DNA from: Isoptericola sp. QY 916
Lineage (GTDB): Bacteria > Actinomycetota > Actinomycetes > Actinomycetales > Cellulomonadaceae
Direction: 5' to 3'
NCBI GenBank assembly: GCA_026934365.1
Contig: JADHZE010000014.1
Coordinates: 1-38,205, forward strand
Length of the DNA: 38,205 bases
Part shown: positions 8,326-16,136 of the stretch, one piece after another
Layout: the number at the start of each line of letters is the position of its first letter
Position numbering within the stretch: position 1 is the first letter of the stretch
Program-made: the position numbers and the translations under genes
The notes under the pieces: model-generated
Databases searched by the model: none
Told to the model about the DNA's origin: nothing
Seen by the model: only the letters and a program-made list of their open reading frames with translations

Positions 8326-8682
8326 GTGCCCCAGCTCTCGAGGACCAACGTCCTCACGTCTCTGACCGCGCTGGCCGGCGTGGTCGCCGCCGTCGGCTTC
8401 GCGGCCTCCAGCACCGAGCTGGGCGGGGCCGCGCTCGGCGTGGCCGCCGTCCTCGGGGCTGGCCTGGTCCACAGCGTCGGCCGCACCCTGGCCGCGCGGA
8501 TCGACGAGGGCACCGCACGGCTGGCGGCCAAGGCCGACCTCGTCCTGGCGGGTCAGAAGAAGAGCGACCGGGCCGCCGCCGCGCACGCGGAGCACGCCGA
8601 CGCGATGGCGCGGCGCGTCGTCGCCGACGTCGGCGCCGTCCGGCTGGAGGCCACCGAGCGCGAGGCCGGCGCCACCAGCTGA
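8326..8682 (+). CDS. Small membrane protein of unknown function
   Basis: 118 aa from a GTG placed 5 bases after GAGGAG (8315-8320), a strong site that decides the start. Two hydrophobic segments occupy roughly residues 8-29 (LTSLTALAGVVAAVGFAAS) and 31-50 (GGAALGVAAVLGAGLVHSV). A charged, Ala/Arg/Glu-rich helix fills the rest and is likely cytoplasmic and possibly coiled coil. No family is recognised. It lies 52 bases after the second TagF-like gene, so it probably ends that transcript. Its stop is one base from the stop of the convergent glycosyltransferase gene, leaving no room for a terminator between them. Confidence 0.7.
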   Translation: MPQLSRTNVLTSLTALAGVVAAVGFAASSTELGGAALGVAAVLGAGLVHSVGRTLAARIDEGTARLAAKADLVLAGQKKSDRAAAAHAEHADAMARRVVADVGAVRLEATEREAGATS

Positions 8683-8683
8683 C

Positions 8684-11158
8684 CTACGGCGATCCGGTCG
8701 GGCTCGACGACGGGGCCGCCAGGCCCAGTGCGTCGACGACGCGTCGCCCGGAGTCCGCGAACCGCTCGTCCGCCCACCGCCATCCACGGCGCGACCGCTC
8801 GCGGAAGGCGGCCTCGTCGGCCCGCAGCCGTCCGACGAGGCCGGGGACCTCGTCGGGTGCGCACGTCAGCACGGCGTCGCCGAAGTGCGGGGCGAGCTCT
8901 GGCGAGACGACCGGCACACAGCCCTCGGCGAGCGCCTCCTCCACCGTGCGCAGCGCCTCGGCCGTCACCGCTCGGGGGAAGGCGACGACGACGTCGACCT
9001 GGTGCAGCAGCTGCCGTGCGGTGACCTCGCCCGTCTCGTAGACGAGCCACTCGGCCGGGACCGCGGGGAGGGCCCCGGCGAGGACGCGGCGGCTCCCGAG
9101 AAGGCGGACGTCGACCGTGCCGTCGGCCGGGAAGACCTCTCGCAGACGGGCGGCGCCGTCGGGCAGCGCGGACGGCTCGCCGCCGAAGATCCAGCCGACG
9201 ACCGGCCGGTCGTTCCTGAACCGGCGCGGCAGCGTCCCGGGCCACCGCGGCACGTCGAGGACCCGCGGGTACGCATGCGCGGGATCGTCCGGGGCGATCC
9301 ACTCCGGGGCGACGCCGAAGAGCGTCTCGACGTTCCGCTCGCAGTCCTCGGCGACCCAGCGGACGCCGGGACCGCCGGCCGCGCGCGACCCCGCGTCCGC
9401 GACGACCACCACGCGGTCCGTGCTCAGGGCCACCGGGCGCGACGTGGGGAACTCGAGGACGTCGGGCTGCCGGACGACGATCGTCGGCACGTGGTCCTGC
9501 TCCTCGAGGGACACGAACGTGAGCGTCCGGTCGGCGAGGGCGCGGCGCGCGGCGAGGGACAGCGGCGCTCGACGGGGCGCCTCGCTGAACGCGCTGCGCA
9601 CGTGGACGAGACCTACGCGCAGGCCGGTGCGCGCGAGGGCCGCCATCTCGGCGAGCGCGGTGCGCTGGGTGGCGCCGTCCATCGTCCAGTCGGCGACGAA
9701 GGCGACGTCGACCCCCTGCTCAGGGAGCCCGACGTCCCGCAGGAACGGGCGCGGCGCCGTCAGCGGGCGCTGCGTGACGTCCGCGGGGATCCGCGGGCTC
9801 GCCCCGGCCTCGATCTGCCGGTGCCAGTGGATCGTCGCAGCCCGGTACTCGACGCGCGTGGGATGCATCCAGCCGGGCCGGACGTCGTTGCGGGAGAGCG
9901 AGTCCACCTGGAGCCGCACGAAGGCCAAGGGCTCCTGCAGCTGCAGGCGGCGGCCGGGGAACACCGCCTCCAGCCGCAGGTCGAACTCCGTGTCGGCGCT
10001 CTTGCGCACCCAGTCGAAGCGGCCGACCGTGTCGAGGACGGAGCGCCGGAACAGGTGCGACGAGGCGTTGGCGTGGACCGGGTCGTTCCCCAGGCGCTGG
10101 AAGACGAGGTCGTCGTCGCACCGCAGGGAGCGGCTGAGCGTCCTCAGGAGGGACGGGTCCTCGAGGAGCGGGCGGACCTGTCGCTCGAGCCGCTCGGGAT
10201 GCGACCAGTCGTCGGTGTCCTGGAACGTGACGAACTCTCCGCGGGCCTCCTCCAGCGCGCGGTTGCGCGCAGCGTAGGTGCCCCGGTTGACCGGCTGACG
10301 CAGGACGCGCACCCGGGGGTCCAGGCCCTGGAGCTGCGCGAAGACGGCCTCGAACTCGTCGCCGGAGGCGTCGTCGACGACGAGCAGCTCCCAGTCCTGC
10401 CATGTCTGCTGCACGACGGAGCGCACCGCGGTGATCGACTCCGGTCCGGGCCGGTAGGCCGGCATCACCACGGTGATCAGCGGGCCCGGCCCCGCCGTCC
10501 GGGTCGTTCCGGGCTGCAGGCGGTCGAAGGGGGTGGCGCCCTCCGGCGTCAGCCCGACCGGGTCGATCCCGAAGGCCCGGAGGTTGTCGTTGAGCTCGGC
10601 GAGCCACGACTCCGACGCGACGCCGTGCTCCTCGCCGTGGAGGTCGAGCCGGAAGAACGCCCGCGTCCCGGCGTCGAGAGACGACAGCAGGGCCGCGTCG
10701 CGACGCAAGGTGTCGTGCTCGCCGTGAGCCCACAGGAGCTGGGCGAGGGCGCGCCGGTCGGGGACGGACCAGCGGCGGACGGGGACGCGCCGTCGAGCGG
10801 CGGCGAAGAGGGCCAGCGCGTGCGGCACGTCGTCCTCGGTCGCCTGCTGGTGCCCGACCATCCGGGCGAGCGAGCAGAGCAGCTCACCGGTCCGTCCGGC
10901 CTCCGTGCCGAGGAGGTCGGACGAGGGGTCGAGAGCCGCCCCGACGACCGCGGCGTAGTCGACGTGCGGGTCGATCATCCGCGCGACGATCTCCCGGGCG
11001 GTGGGCGCCTGCATGTCGAGCGCCAGGGAGGTGACGCGGCCACCTGAGGCCCCGAGGCCCTCGGCGTGCCGTGCCGCGGCGAGCACGACGTCGGGGTGCG
11101 TGACGAACGTCGTGGAACCCGCGCCCCCGGGTGCGCCGTGCTCGGTCCGCCGGCTCAC
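8684..11158 (-). CDS. Large glycosyltransferase: GT2 domain with extra N- and C-terminal domains
   Basis: 824 aa. A family-2 (GT-A) glycosyltransferase domain begins at about residue 226 with ITVVMPAYRPG. It continues through VVDDAS (260-265), NRGTYAARNRAL and FQDTDDWSHPERLE (312-325, the metal/nucleotide-sugar region). The first 220 residues are helical and unrecognised. Residues about 490-815 look like a GT-B or CgeB-like half: VDVAFVADWTMDG, VGWIFGGEPSALPDG, DVVVAFP, then EALAEGCVPVVSPELA, typical of a GT-B C-lobe. The protein may therefore join two transferases or carry a degenerate second one. The GTG start overlaps the acyltransferase stop (GTGA). It is the last gene of the four-gene minus operon and probably adds sugars to the surface polymer. 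Confidence 0.8.
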   Translation of the reverse strand: MSRRTEHGAPGGAGSTTFVTHPDVVLAAARHAEGLGASGGRVTSLALDMQAPTAREIVARMIDPHVDYAAVVGAALDPSSDLLGTEAGRTGELLCSLARMVGHQQATEDDVPHALALFAAARRRVPVRRWSVPDRRALAQLLWAHGEHDTLRRDAALLSSLDAGTRAFFRLDLHGEEHGVASESWLAELNDNLRAFGIDPVGLTPEGATPFDRLQPGTTRTAGPGPLITVVMPAYRPGPESITAVRSVVQQTWQDWELLVVDDASGDEFEAVFAQLQGLDPRVRVLRQPVNRGTYAARNRALEEARGEFVTFQDTDDWSHPERLERQVRPLLEDPSLLRTLSRSLRCDDDLVFQRLGNDPVHANASSHLFRRSVLDTVGRFDWVRKSADTEFDLRLEAVFPGRRLQLQEPLAFVRLQVDSLSRNDVRPGWMHPTRVEYRAATIHWHRQIEAGASPRIPADVTQRPLTAPRPFLRDVGLPEQGVDVAFVADWTMDGATQRTALAEMAALARTGLRVGLVHVRSAFSEAPRRAPLSLAARRALADRTLTFVSLEEQDHVPTIVVRQPDVLEFPTSRPVALSTDRVVVVADAGSRAAGGPGVRWVAEDCERNVETLFGVAPEWIAPDDPAHAYPRVLDVPRWPGTLPRRFRNDRPVVGWIFGGEPSALPDGAARLREVFPADGTVDVRLLGSRRVLAGALPAVPAEWLVYETGEVTARQLLHQVDVVVAFPRAVTAEALRTVEEALAEGCVPVVSPELAPHFGDAVLTCAPDEVPGLVGRLRADEAAFRERSRRGWRWADERFADSGRRVVDALGLAAPSSSPTGSP

Positions 11159-13269
11159 GACGCGCGGGCCTCCTCGATCACGGGGGTCAGGCGTCGTTCG
11201 AGGATCGGGGTCGTGGACTTCACGTAGGTGCGGGAGAGGTGCGAACCCTGCCGGTAGGCGAGGATGTCACCGATCACCGGCGGGCAGACGTCGGTGCAGA
11301 CCAGGTCGTTCATGTTGACGACGTCGACCGACGGCAGGAGGTCGGCGGTCGCCAGCATCGCCGGGGTGCCGCTCTTGTCGAGCCCGGCCTCCTTGGAGAA
11401 GGCGCAGCTGGACAGGGAGTCCATGTACTCGGCGACGCACTTGTAGACCTCGCCGTCGCCGGCCGGGAGATCGACCGGGTCGGGGTTGTCCGCGATCGCG
11501 ATCACGTCGATCCCGGCGTCCTCGAGCGTCTTCCACGTGGACTCGAGGGCCTCGACCATCGCGTCCTGCGTCCGCTCGCCCGCGCTGTCGTAGGAGTAGC
11601 TCGTGGTCTGCGAGACCATGACGGCGTCGGGCTTCTCGTCGAGCACCATCTGCAGCAGGGCCTCGTTGTACTGCGTGCAGCTCACGTAGGGGTCGCCCTG
11701 CCCGTCGTTGATCTGCGCGCTCGAGAAGCCGCACGCGCTCTTGGTGGCGACGTCGAGCTTCCAGCCGTGGTCCTTCGCGATCGGGTCGAGCGCGTCGATC
11801 CACTGGAGGGCCTTGGAGTCGCCGAGGAGCATCAGGTGCGTCTTGCCCTCCCGGTCGCCGTAGGCGCAGGGCTTGGGGACGGCGACCTTCTGGTCCACCT
11901 GGCAGCCGCGGTCGTAGGCGTCGGGCTTGTCGGCGGCGGCGTCCTGGGGGAGCGGGGTGAAGCTCTCGACCGTGTCGGGGTTCGGGATCCCGGTGGCCTC
12001 GCCGTCCTTCATCTCGAGGCTCTGCGCGCCCTTGCCCTCGACACTGGCGTTCGCCGGGGCGCTCGTGGGGGTGCCGCTCATGAGGAGGAGCCCGGCGATC
12101 ACGGTGAGGGCGGTCAGGTTGAGCCCGACCGAAAGGGTCATCCGGGGCGACCAGCGCTCCTGGGCGATCCGCCGCACGGGGTTCTCGACGAGCTTGTACG
12201 ACAGCCACGCGGGGATGACGGCGAGCACCACGATGAGCAGCCCGCGCTTCTGGCCGAGCTCGCCCCACACCCAGGTGGCGGCGATGAGCAGCGGCCAGTG
12301 CCAGAGGTACAGCGAGTAGGACAGGCCGCCGAGCCACACCATGAGCTTGTTGCCGAGGAACCCGGGGGCCGAGCTGCTCGCCCCGGCGATGATCACTGCC
12401 GCGGTGCCGAGGACCGGGACGAGCGCGAGGGAGCCGGGCCAGACGGCCGTCTCGTCGAGGAGCAGCGCGCCGGCGACGATGGCCGCGATACCGCCCCAGC
12501 CGAGGACCAGAGCGACGGCTCGAGGCAGGCGGGGCCAGATCGCGACGCCGACGGCCACGAGACCGCCGATCCCGAGCTCCCAGAGCCGGGTCGTGGTCAC
12601 GAAGAACGCGTTGGCCGGGCTCGAGGTGGACATCATGACGGACCAGAGGAACGACGGGACCACGATCAGGCACAGGCCGGCGGCCATCACGATCCGCGCG
12701 GGCCAGTGGAACCGCCGCGCCAGGAAAGCCACGACGACGAGCAGGAGCGGCCAGACGATGTAGAACTGCTCCTCGACGGACAGCGACCAGAAGTGCTGCA
12801 CCGGCGAGACGCTGACGCCCTCCGCCAGGTAGTCGACGGCGCGACCTGCGAGACGCCAGTTCTCCACGTAGGCGGCGGCCGCGACGATGTCGCCGCCGAA
12901 GACCCGGCGGTCGACGATGCTGCCCACGAAGAACACCAGGGCGGCGGTGACGGCCAGGACGAGCGCCGCGGCGGGCAGGAGCCGTCGTGCTCGGCGGGCG
13001 TAGAAGCGGATCATGGACACCCGGCCGCTCCGCTCCAGCTCGCGCACGAGCTGGCCCGTGATGAGGAATCCGGAGATGACGAAGAAGACGTCCACGCCGA
13101 TGAAGCCGCCGGGGATGAAGACGATCCCGGCGTGATAGAGCAGCACGCTCCCGATCGCGATCGCGCGGAGTCCCTCCACGTCGGGGCGGAAGCGCGTGGC
13201 GCGCGGAGCAGCGCCGGAGGTCTCGGCGGAGGCCGAGACGTCCGGGACGGCGCGCGAGTCGACGGTCAT
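11155..13269 (-). CDS. OafA/YrhL-type membrane acyltransferase with C-terminal SGNH domain
   Basis: 704 aa. The N-terminal 390 residues form an acyltransferase-3 membrane domain of about ten segments: FRPDVEGLRAIAIGSVLLYH with the conserved His at 46, GGFIGVDVFFVISGFLIT, RFYARRARRLLPA, and SLSVEEQFYIVWPLLL. After a linker comes an extracellular SGNH-hydrolase-like domain with LLGDSKALQW near residue 480 and a late GDILAYRQGSHLS segment near 675 carrying the His. The family O-acylates (usually O-acetylates) cell-surface sugars outside the membrane, the SGNH domain delivering the acyl group. It starts at ATG 13269, downstream of the methyltransferase gene and coupled to the glycosyltransferase. 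A paralogue with the same layout lies at 16,137. Confidence 0.92.
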   Translation of the reverse strand: MTVDSRAVPDVSASAETSGAAPRATRFRPDVEGLRAIAIGSVLLYHAGIVFIPGGFIGVDVFFVISGFLITGQLVRELERSGRVSMIRFYARRARRLLPAAALVLAVTAALVFFVGSIVDRRVFGGDIVAAAAYVENWRLAGRAVDYLAEGVSVSPVQHFWSLSVEEQFYIVWPLLLVVVAFLARRFHWPARIVMAAGLCLIVVPSFLWSVMMSTSSPANAFFVTTTRLWELGIGGLVAVGVAIWPRLPRAVALVLGWGGIAAIVAGALLLDETAVWPGSLALVPVLGTAAVIIAGASSSAPGFLGNKLMVWLGGLSYSLYLWHWPLLIAATWVWGELGQKRGLLIVVLAVIPAWLSYKLVENPVRRIAQERWSPRMTLSVGLNLTALTVIAGLLLMSGTPTSAPANASVEGKGAQSLEMKDGEATGIPNPDTVESFTPLPQDAAADKPDAYDRGCQVDQKVAVPKPCAYGDREGKTHLMLLGDSKALQWIDALDPIAKDHGWKLDVATKSACGFSSAQINDGQGDPYVSCTQYNEALLQMVLDEKPDAVMVSQTTSYSYDSAGERTQDAMVEALESTWKTLEDAGIDVIAIADNPDPVDLPAGDGEVYKCVAEYMDSLSSCAFSKEAGLDKSGTPAMLATADLLPSVDVVNMNDLVCTDVCPPVIGDILAYRQGSHLSRTYVKSTTPILERRLTPVIEEARAS

Positions 13270-13308
13270 TCGAAGGCTTTCGTGCAGGGGGCGGGCGGGC
13301 AGCCGAGG

Positions 13309-14379
13309 TTACTCATAGGTCAGCACCTCGGAGACATCGTTCCTGTATTCGGCGCGCCGGAGGCGGGGCAGATCCTCGAGCCAGTGCTCGATCGCCTTCC
13401 TCTCGTCATCGCGGTGCACGTCGTCGACCAGGACGTGAGAGTCGGGGAGCAGCGCCCCGTGCAGCACGGGGAGCGCGGGATAGCGGGCGAGCGGGCCGGT
13501 CGCCTCGGGCGGTCCGTCGACGACGAGCAGGTCGATCGCCCCGAGGGTCGCGGGGTCGACGTCGTACCAGGGGAACTCGCCACGCGGGGTCGACGTCGTC
13601 ACCAGAGGTGCGTGACGGACCTCGGCCACCTCGGACAGCCCGTGCCGCTCGAGGGACGACCTGGTTCGCGCGGCGTACCCCTCCAGGTGGTCGAGCGCGG
13701 TGACCCGGCCGCGGCCGTTCTGGCGCAGGGCCATGGCGATCCAGAAGGTGGAGGTGCCGCTCCCGCACTCGACGACGTGCTCGGGACGCCGACGCTCGAT
13801 CTCGTCGACGAGCCAGACGAGCGCGGTCGGATCGAGGGCCCAGCCCCCGACGTCGGGGAGCGGGCCGGAGACGTCGAACTTGGACCGGAGCTGATCGAGC
13901 GCCTGCATCTGGGTGAGCAGGGTCCCCGGCCGCGCCGCATGGACCAGGCTCCGGACGTTCTCGACCCGTCGCCGGAGGTGCCGGACGTCGCCGTCCAGAC
14001 CGTCGAGCCTGGCGGAGACCTCGCCCAGCGGCGGCACGACGTCGGCGCGCACCGTCGCCTCGAGGTCGGAGCGCCACCGCGCGACCGACGTGTCGGTGCG
14101 TGCCACCTGGCGACGGAGCTGCGCGGTCGCCGACGTGGTGACCTTGCGCTCGCGCGCAAGCTCCTTGCGGAGCTCACGAAGCTGTTGCTCGGCAGCCTGC
14201 GCGCGAGCGGATGCCGTCCCGGCCCGCCGGTAGGTCAGTACCGCGACCCCCGCGACCCCGCCGACCAGCGCGACGAGAACCGCCAGCGCGACGTCGGCGC
14301 TGCCCAGGAGGGCGGCGACGACGCCCACGACTGCTGCCACGGCGACCACTGAGAGGGCCGTGAGGCTTCGGGCGCGCAT
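13309..14379 (-). CDS. Membrane-anchored class I SAM-dependent methyltransferase
   Basis: 356 aa. Two hydrophobic segments (about residues 7-25 and 29-49) are followed by a long charged coiled coil (about 55-145). The catalytic part runs from about residue 160: VVECGSGTSTFWIAMAL (SAM-binding loop at 204-211), VTALDHLEGYA, IDLLVVDGPPEATGP and HVLVDDVHRDDE, the Methyltransferase_24-like arrangement. Substrate is unknown; a sugar hydroxyl of the local polymer is plausible. A strong GAAGGAG site lies 4 bases upstream of the ATG. The anchor plus coiled coil suggests the enzyme is held at the inner membrane face, perhaps with the polymerising enzymes, as second gene of the minus operon. Confidence 0.8.
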   Translation of the reverse strand: MRARSLTALSVVAVAAVVGVVAALLGSADVALAVLVALVGGVAGVAVLTYRRAGTASARAQAAEQQLRELRKELARERKVTTSATAQLRRQVARTDTSVARWRSDLEATVRADVVPPLGEVSARLDGLDGDVRHLRRRVENVRSLVHAARPGTLLTQMQALDQLRSKFDVSGPLPDVGGWALDPTALVWLVDEIERRRPEHVVECGSGTSTFWIAMALRQNGRGRVTALDHLEGYAARTRSSLERHGLSEVAEVRHAPLVTTSTPRGEFPWYDVDPATLGAIDLLVVDGPPEATGPLARYPALPVLHGALLPDSHVLVDDVHRDDERKAIEHWLEDLPRLRRAEYRNDVSEVLTYE

Positions 14380-14430
14380 GGGGCTCCTTCGACGTCAGGT
14401 GTTCGGCGCCGGTCCGTTCCGGCCCGCCGG

Positions 14431-15690
14431 TCAGAGCCGGATGGCGTCGGGGTGGGTCGTCGCGCCCTTCGTGTCGAAGAAGCGCACCGACTTCTCCGCC
14501 AGTACATCGACATCGTAGGCGCTGTGGTTCTGCACCAGGATGACCAGGTCCGCGTCGAGGATGGCCGTGTCGAGGTCCGCGACCCGGTCCAGGACCTCAC
14601 CGTTGACGTGCCACTGCGCGACGTGCGGGTCGTGGAACACCAGGTCGGCGCCCTGGGCCACCAACGCCCGGGCGACCGCGACCGCGGGCGACTCCCGCTG
14701 GTCGGCGATGTTCGGCTTGTACGTCACGCCCAGCACCAGCACCCGCGAGCCACGCATCGCCTTCGCGTCCTCGTTGAGGATGTCCTGGGCGCGCCGCACC
14801 ACGTACGACGGCATCGTCGCGTTGATCTCCTGCGCCAGCTCGACGAACCGGAACGGGTAGCCCAGACGCGAGCGCACGTTGTGGCTCAGGTAGTTCGGGT
14901 CGATCGGGATGCAGTGCCCACCCACGCCGGGGCCGGGGTAGAACGCCTGGAACCCGAACGGCTTGGTCTTCGCCAGCCGGATCACGTCCCACAGGTCGAT
15001 GCCCAGCTCGTGGCAGAACCGCGCCATCTCGTTCACCAGCGCGATGTTGATGTGCCGGTAGGTGTTCTCCAGCAGCTTCGCCGTCTCGGCCTCGCGCGCA
15101 CCCTTGGCGACGACGACCGTGTCCACGAACCGCGAGTACAGCGCCGCGGCACGCTCCGTGGCCTCCGGGGTCAGCCCGCCCACGACCTTCGGCGTGTTCT
15201 TCATGCCGTACGTCGGGTTGCCCGGGTCGATCCGCTCGGGCGAGAACGCCAGGTGGAAGTCCTCGCCGCACCGCAGGCCGCTCTCCTCGAGGATCGGCTT
15301 GAGGACCTCCTCCGTGGTGCCCGGGTACGTCGTCGACTCCAGCACCACGACCATGCCGGGCTCGAGCACCCCCGCCACCGTGCGGGTCGCCGCGATCACC
15401 GCACCCAGGTCCGGCCCGCCGTCCTGCCCCAGCGGCGTCGGCACGCAGATCACCACGGCGCCCGCACCACGGATGTCCTCCACGTCGGCGGTCGCGCGGA
15501 ACCCCGCCTCGACCATCGAGGCCACGTCCGCGTCCGAGATGTCGTCCACGTGCGAGCGCCCCTCGTTGAGCGCGTCCACGACCGGCGTCGTGACGTCGAA
15601 ACCGCGCACCTGGAGGCCAGCACGCACCGCCTCCCGGGCGAGCGGCAGTCCGACATAACCAAGGCCGATCACGGCAAGGTCGAGAGGCAT
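14431..15690 (-). CDS. Nucleotide-sugar 6-dehydrogenase, UDP-GlcNAc/UDP-ManNAc dehydrogenase type
   Basis: 419 aa from the ATG at 15690 (the frame is open upstream to 16026 but that part lies beyond the Rossmann N-terminus). MPLDLAVIGLGYVGLPLA is the NAD-binding start. ESTTYPGTTEEV (118-129), FSPERIDPGNP (149-159) and GVGGHCIPIDPNYL with catalytic Cys260 follow. GHCIPIDP is typical of the WbpA/WecC group; UDP-glucose dehydrogenases usually carry a different Cys motif (GGSCFPKD). The enzyme oxidises C6 of a UDP-sugar twice to give a UDP-uronic acid, supplying acidic sugar to the polymer. First gene of the four-gene minus operon; 51 bases separate it from the methyltransferase gene. The exact sugar is uncertain. 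Confidence 0.9.
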   Translation of the reverse strand: MPLDLAVIGLGYVGLPLAREAVRAGLQVRGFDVTTPVVDALNEGRSHVDDISDADVASMVEAGFRATADVEDIRGAGAVVICVPTPLGQDGGPDLGAVIAATRTVAGVLEPGMVVVLESTTYPGTTEEVLKPILEESGLRCGEDFHLAFSPERIDPGNPTYGMKNTPKVVGGLTPEATERAAALYSRFVDTVVVAKGAREAETAKLLENTYRHINIALVNEMARFCHELGIDLWDVIRLAKTKPFGFQAFYPGPGVGGHCIPIDPNYLSHNVRSRLGYPFRFVELAQEINATMPSYVVRRAQDILNEDAKAMRGSRVLVLGVTYKPNIADQRESPAVAVARALVAQGADLVFHDPHVAQWHVNGEVLDRVADLDTAILDADLVILVQNHSAYDVDVLAEKSVRFFDTKGATTHPDAIRL

Positions 15691-16136
15691 GGGGCCCAGG
15701 TCCTTTCGATCTGTGGTCGAGCCCGGGAGGAAGCATCCTCGATCGGGACCAGGCCACGGCGGTGAGAGGTGCGCCGGGGGACCGCGGGGGGCGGAGCTCC
15801 GGTGAACGCCGTCTGAACGGCTGAATGTCGTTGGAGAGGATACCCGCCTCCGCGGGGGCGTCGGGTACCGCCCGTCCGGCCCCGTGCGCCGGGAAACATC
15901 GCCAAGCGGACGAACCGCTCGTGGTCGGCGGGACGGTGGACCGGACATGGCGTGGAGACGTCCGGGACGTGTCGTGAAGGCCCGGTTCCCGCCGTGCCCG
16001 CGACCGGACCCGACTGCGCCCGTCACCGGTCGGCGGGCTATTCTCCGAGGCGGTCCCCGCGGGAGTGTGCGCCGGCCCGTCGGGCCGCCACGCCCCGAGC
16101 CGTCGCGTCGGGACCGACCCGATCCTGGAGCGCTGC
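15691..16136 (+). promoter_or_regulatory. Divergent promoter region between the minus operon and acyltransferase 2
   Basis: 446 bases without a convincing gene. For the minus operon the best -10 is TATCCT (plus-strand 15837-15842) with CCGACG 16 bases upstream, giving a leader of about 140 bases. For the plus gene TATTCT near 16039 is the best -10 but no -35 fits. GGAG at 16127-16130 lies 6 bases before the GTG at 16137 and decides that start. Promoter calls are by eye and weak. Confidence 0.35.

Noticed and set aside
15825..15977. 50-codon ORF in the divergent intergenic region
   Set aside because: No ribosome site, no recognisable peptide, and chance ORFs of this size are common at this GC content.
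16065..16136. Upstream extension of the second acyltransferase (GTG 16065)
   Set aside because: No ribosome site, and the GTG at 16137 has GGAG 6 bases upstream.
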